Assembly (NCBI GenBank): GCA_937921525.1
Contig: CAKZUM010000047.1
Location: forward strand, 1 to 5,213
Source: an uncultured Saprospiraceae bacterium
Lineage (GTDB): Bacteria; Bacteroidota; Bacteroidia; Chitinophagales; Saprospiraceae
Length of the DNA stretch: 5,213 nucleotides
Direction of reading: 5' to 3'
Positions 2,761 through 5,213 of the stretch are shown here, in pieces; the first letter of the stretch is position 1; each line of letters starts with the position of its first letter. The notes under the pieces were generated by a model. The model was not told where the DNA came from, searched no databases, and saw only the letters and a program-made list of their open reading frames with translations. The translations under genes and the position numbers were made by a program.

Positions 2761-5213
2761 ATGACTGTTGTTAATGGTACTGTACAAACAGCTGAAGAGC
2801 GTCGGATTAATTTTGGTAAAATTAAACTACCTTCTTCTTATCCTGACTTATTAGAAATTCAGTTGAAGTCTTTTCAAGAATTCTTTCAATTGGAAACGAC
2901 ACCTGAGAACAGGACGGATGAGGGATTATATCGGGTGTTTCAGGAAAATTTTCCTATCTCCGATGCACGGAATATTTTCGTGCTCGAGTTTCTTGATTAC
3001 TTTATTGATCCTCCAAGATATAGCATCGAAGAATGTATGCATAGGGGCTTAACCTATAGTGTACCTTTGAAAGCAAAATTGCGATTATCATGTAATGATG
3101 AGGAGCATGTTGATTTTCAAACAATTGTTCAAGATGTTTTTCTAGGGAACATTCCATACATGACTCCTAAAGGTACCTTTGTTATCAATGGTGCGGAAAG
3201 AGTTATTGTATCTCAGTTACACCGTTCTCCTGGTGTATTCTTCGGTCAAAGTTTCCACCCTAATGGAACAAAAATATATTCCGCAAGAGTCATTCCTTTC
3301 AAAGGGGCTTGGATGGAATTTGCTACGGATATTAATACGGTCATGTATGCCTATATTGATCGTAAAAAGAAGTTTCCAGTAACTACTTTATTGAGAGCTA
3401 TCGGATATGATACGGATAGAGCGATCTTGGATATCTTCGATTTAGCAGATGAAGTACCTGCTACTGAGGAAAATTTAACGAATGCTATTGGTAGAAAATT
3501 AGCTGCACGGGTATTGAAGAGTTGGACGGAGGATTTCGTGGATGAGGATACTGGTGAGGTGGTGACTATTGAGCGTAATGAAATTATCTTGGAGCGGGAT
3601 GTTGTTTTGGATGAAACAAATATCCAGTCAGTTATTGCTTCTGATGCGGAAACAGTCATTCTTCAGAAGGACGATATTGAGGAAGATTACTCTATTATAT
3701 ATAATACGCTTCAAAAAGACCCTTCTAGTTCAGAAATAGAAGCGGTACAATATATCTACCGTCAACTTCGAGGAACAGATCCACCGGATGATGATACGGC
3801 TAGAGGAATTATTGATAAATTATTCTTCTCTGATAAGCGTTACAACTTAGGAGAAGTAGGACGATATAAGATCAATCGGAAATTAGGACAAGAAATTGAT
3901 AAAGAAGTTTCTGTCTTAACAAAGGAAGACATCATCAAAATCGTAAAGTATCTGGTAAGTTTAATGAACCAGAAAGCGGAAATTGATGATATAGATCACT
4001 TAAGTAATCGTCGAATTAAGACAGTAGGGGAACAATTGTACGCTCAGTTCGGTGTTGGTTTGGCTAGAATGGCTAGAACGATTCGAGAGCGTATGAACGT
4101 TAGAGATAATGAAGTCTTCACGCCTATTGATTTGATTAACGCGCGTACGCTATCTTCTGTTATCAACTCTTTCTTTGGTACGAGTCAATTGTCTCAGTTC
4201 TTGGATCAAACGAATCCATTGTCTGAGATTACCCATAAGCGTAGAATTTCTGCCTTAGGCCCAGGGGGACTTTCCAGAGAGCGTGCAGGTTTCGAGGTTC
4301 GGGATGTTCACTATTCTCACTACGGTCGTCTTTGTACGATTGAAACACCAGAGGGACCGAACATTGGATTGATTTCTACCCTTTGTGTTCATGCTAAGGT
4401 CAACAAAATGGGTTTCTTAGAAACACCATATAGACCTGTAACAGATGGTAATGTAAATATGGTCGACGAACCATTATACTTATCAGCAGAGGCAGAGGAT
4501 TTTAAGAAAATTGCACAGGCAAACGCACCATTAACAGAAACGGGTGGTTTCGTAACAGATAGAGTCAAGTGTCGAGAGCACGGTGATTTCCCGGTATTGG
4601 CACCAGCAGATATCGAGTTTATGGATGTCGCTCCTAACCAAATTGTAGGGGTATCGGCGTCTATGATTCCTTTCTTAGAAAATGATGATGCCAATCGTGC
4701 CTTGATGGGATCTAACATGCAGCGTCAAGCCGTTCCTTTATTGCGTCCTCGTTCACCAATCGTTGGTACCGGACTAGAAGGTAAAGTGGCGAGAGATTCA
4801 CGGATGTTGATTAATGCAGAGGGAGAAGGTATCGTAGAATACGTGGATGCGAAGGAAGTAGTCATCCGATATGATAGAACAGAAGAAGAGAAATTGATCT
4901 CTTTTGAAGATAATCGGAAGTCGTATAAATTGGTGAAGTTCAGAAGAACGAACCAAGGTACTTGTATCAACTTGAAACCTATCGTTCGTAAAGGACAACG
5001 GGTAACAAAAGGTCAAATCCTTTGTGATGGTTATGCTACGCAAAAAGGAGAGTTGGCTTTGGGACAAAACCTGAAAGTAGCCTTCATGCCTTGGAAAGGG
5101 TATAACTATGAGGATGCGATTGTATTATCTGAAAGAGTAGTAAGAGAAGATATTTTTACTTCTTTACATATAGAGCACTTTGATTTAGATGTAAGAGATA
5201 CTAAGCTAGGAGA
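2761..5213 (+). CDS. rpoB: DNA-directed RNA polymerase subunit beta (partial, 5' part)
   Basis: RpoB forms one pincer of core RNA polymerase and much of the catalytic centre. The frame is open for 817 codons and runs off the window; Bacteroidota beta subunits have about 1270 residues, so roughly two thirds is present. The protrusion segment TFVINGAERVIVSQLHRSPG lies at 139-158. The rifampicin-binding region is intact at about 474-501: D482, H492 and S497 correspond to E. coli D516, H526 and S531, all in the sensitive form. The fork region with ETPEGPNIGLI is at 528-538, and E784/D785 match E. coli E813/D814. T526 replaces the proline usual before IETPEG. The catalytic lysines lie beyond the window. 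The ATG at 2761 is chosen because no other in-frame start lies between it and the upstream stop at 2710, and because RRINFGKIKLPSSYPDLLE then falls at the expected position. AGGTG at 2752-2756 looks like a Shine-Dalgarno sequence but is probably incidental in this phylum. Confidence 0.98.
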   Translation, partial: MTVVNGTVQTAEERRINFGKIKLPSSYPDLLEIQLKSFQEFFQLETTPENRTDEGLYRVFQENFPISDARNIFVLEFLDYFIDPPRYSIEECMHRGLTYSVPLKAKLRLSCNDEEHVDFQTIVQDVFLGNIPYMTPKGTFVINGAERVIVSQLHRSPGVFFGQSFHPNGTKIYSARVIPFKGAWMEFATDINTVMYAYIDRKKKFPVTTLLRAIGYDTDRAILDIFDLADEVPATEENLTNAIGRKLAARVLKSWTEDFVDEDTGEVVTIERNEIILERDVVLDETNIQSVIASDAETVILQKDDIEEDYSIIYNTLQKDPSSSEIEAVQYIYRQLRGTDPPDDDTARGIIDKLFFSDKRYNLGEVGRYKINRKLGQEIDKEVSVLTKEDIIKIVKYLVSLMNQKAEIDDIDHLSNRRIKTVGEQLYAQFGVGLARMARTIRERMNVRDNEVFTPIDLINARTLSSVINSFFGTSQLSQFLDQTNPLSEITHKRRISALGPGGLSRERAGFEVRDVHYSHYGRLCTIETPEGPNIGLISTLCVHAKVNKMGFLETPYRPVTDGNVNMVDEPLYLSAEAEDFKKIAQANAPLTETGGFVTDRVKCREHGDFPVLAPADIEFMDVAPNQIVGVSASMIPFLENDDANRALMGSNMQRQAVPLLRPRSPIVGTGLEGKVARDSRMLINAEGEGIVEYVDAKEVVIRYDRTEEEKLISFEDNRKSYKLVKFRRTNQGTCINLKPIVRKGQRVTKGQILCDGYATQKGELALGQNLKVAFMPWKGYNYEDAIVLSERVVREDIFTSLHIEHFDLDVRDTKLG

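Overview
This window is a ribosomal-protein / RNA-polymerase locus from the phylum Bacteroidota: rplA (L1), rplJ (L10), rplL (L7/L12) and the first 817 codons of rpoB (RNA polymerase beta), all on the + strand and in the usual bacterial order. The assignment to Bacteroidota rests on the wording of RpoB (for example DYFIDPPRYSIEEC, NAIGRKLAARVLKSW and EEDYSIIYNTLQKDP), on start codons without Shine-Dalgarno sequences but with A-rich upstream bases (TATAAAATG at both rplJ and rplL), and on low GC content. The RpoB N-terminus looks closest to Saprospiria-type sequences from memory; that is inference only.

Layout: bases 1-261 are a non-coding leader before rplA, with a sigma-type promoter candidate and a nested stem-loop near the start codon; the end of rplK, which normally precedes rplA, is not seen. 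rplA (262-954) and rplJ (967-1491) are 12 bases apart. A 161-base gap to rplL (1653-2030) holds an 80-base imperfect palindrome, a Bacteroidota-type promoter candidate and a stem-loop followed by seven T. A 730-base gap separates rplL from rpoB (2761 to beyond 5213).

The rplL-rpoB gap is the unusual part. It contains no convincing gene but is filled by consecutive inverted repeats: a 133-base hairpin with about 55 pairs just after rplL, a 12+5 bp hairpin, several smaller stems, a direct repeat whose two copies compete for one partner, an 11 bp perfect stem, a compact terminator-like hairpin with a T6 run, and two abutting stem-loops that end 20 bases before the rpoB ATG. A 49-codon open stretch in its middle reads like coding DNA but lacks a standard start.

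How the parts work together: L1, L10 and L7/L12 are parts of the 50S L1 stalk and GTPase-associated stalk, and beta is a core polymerase subunit. In E. coli the same gene cluster is controlled by L1 and L10 autoregulation, by partial termination between rplL and rpoB, and by RNase III cutting there. The structures here sit where comparable controls would be expected, but their sequences are not recognised and the function is inferred. About 22% of the window is intergenic, high for a ribosomal-protein operon.
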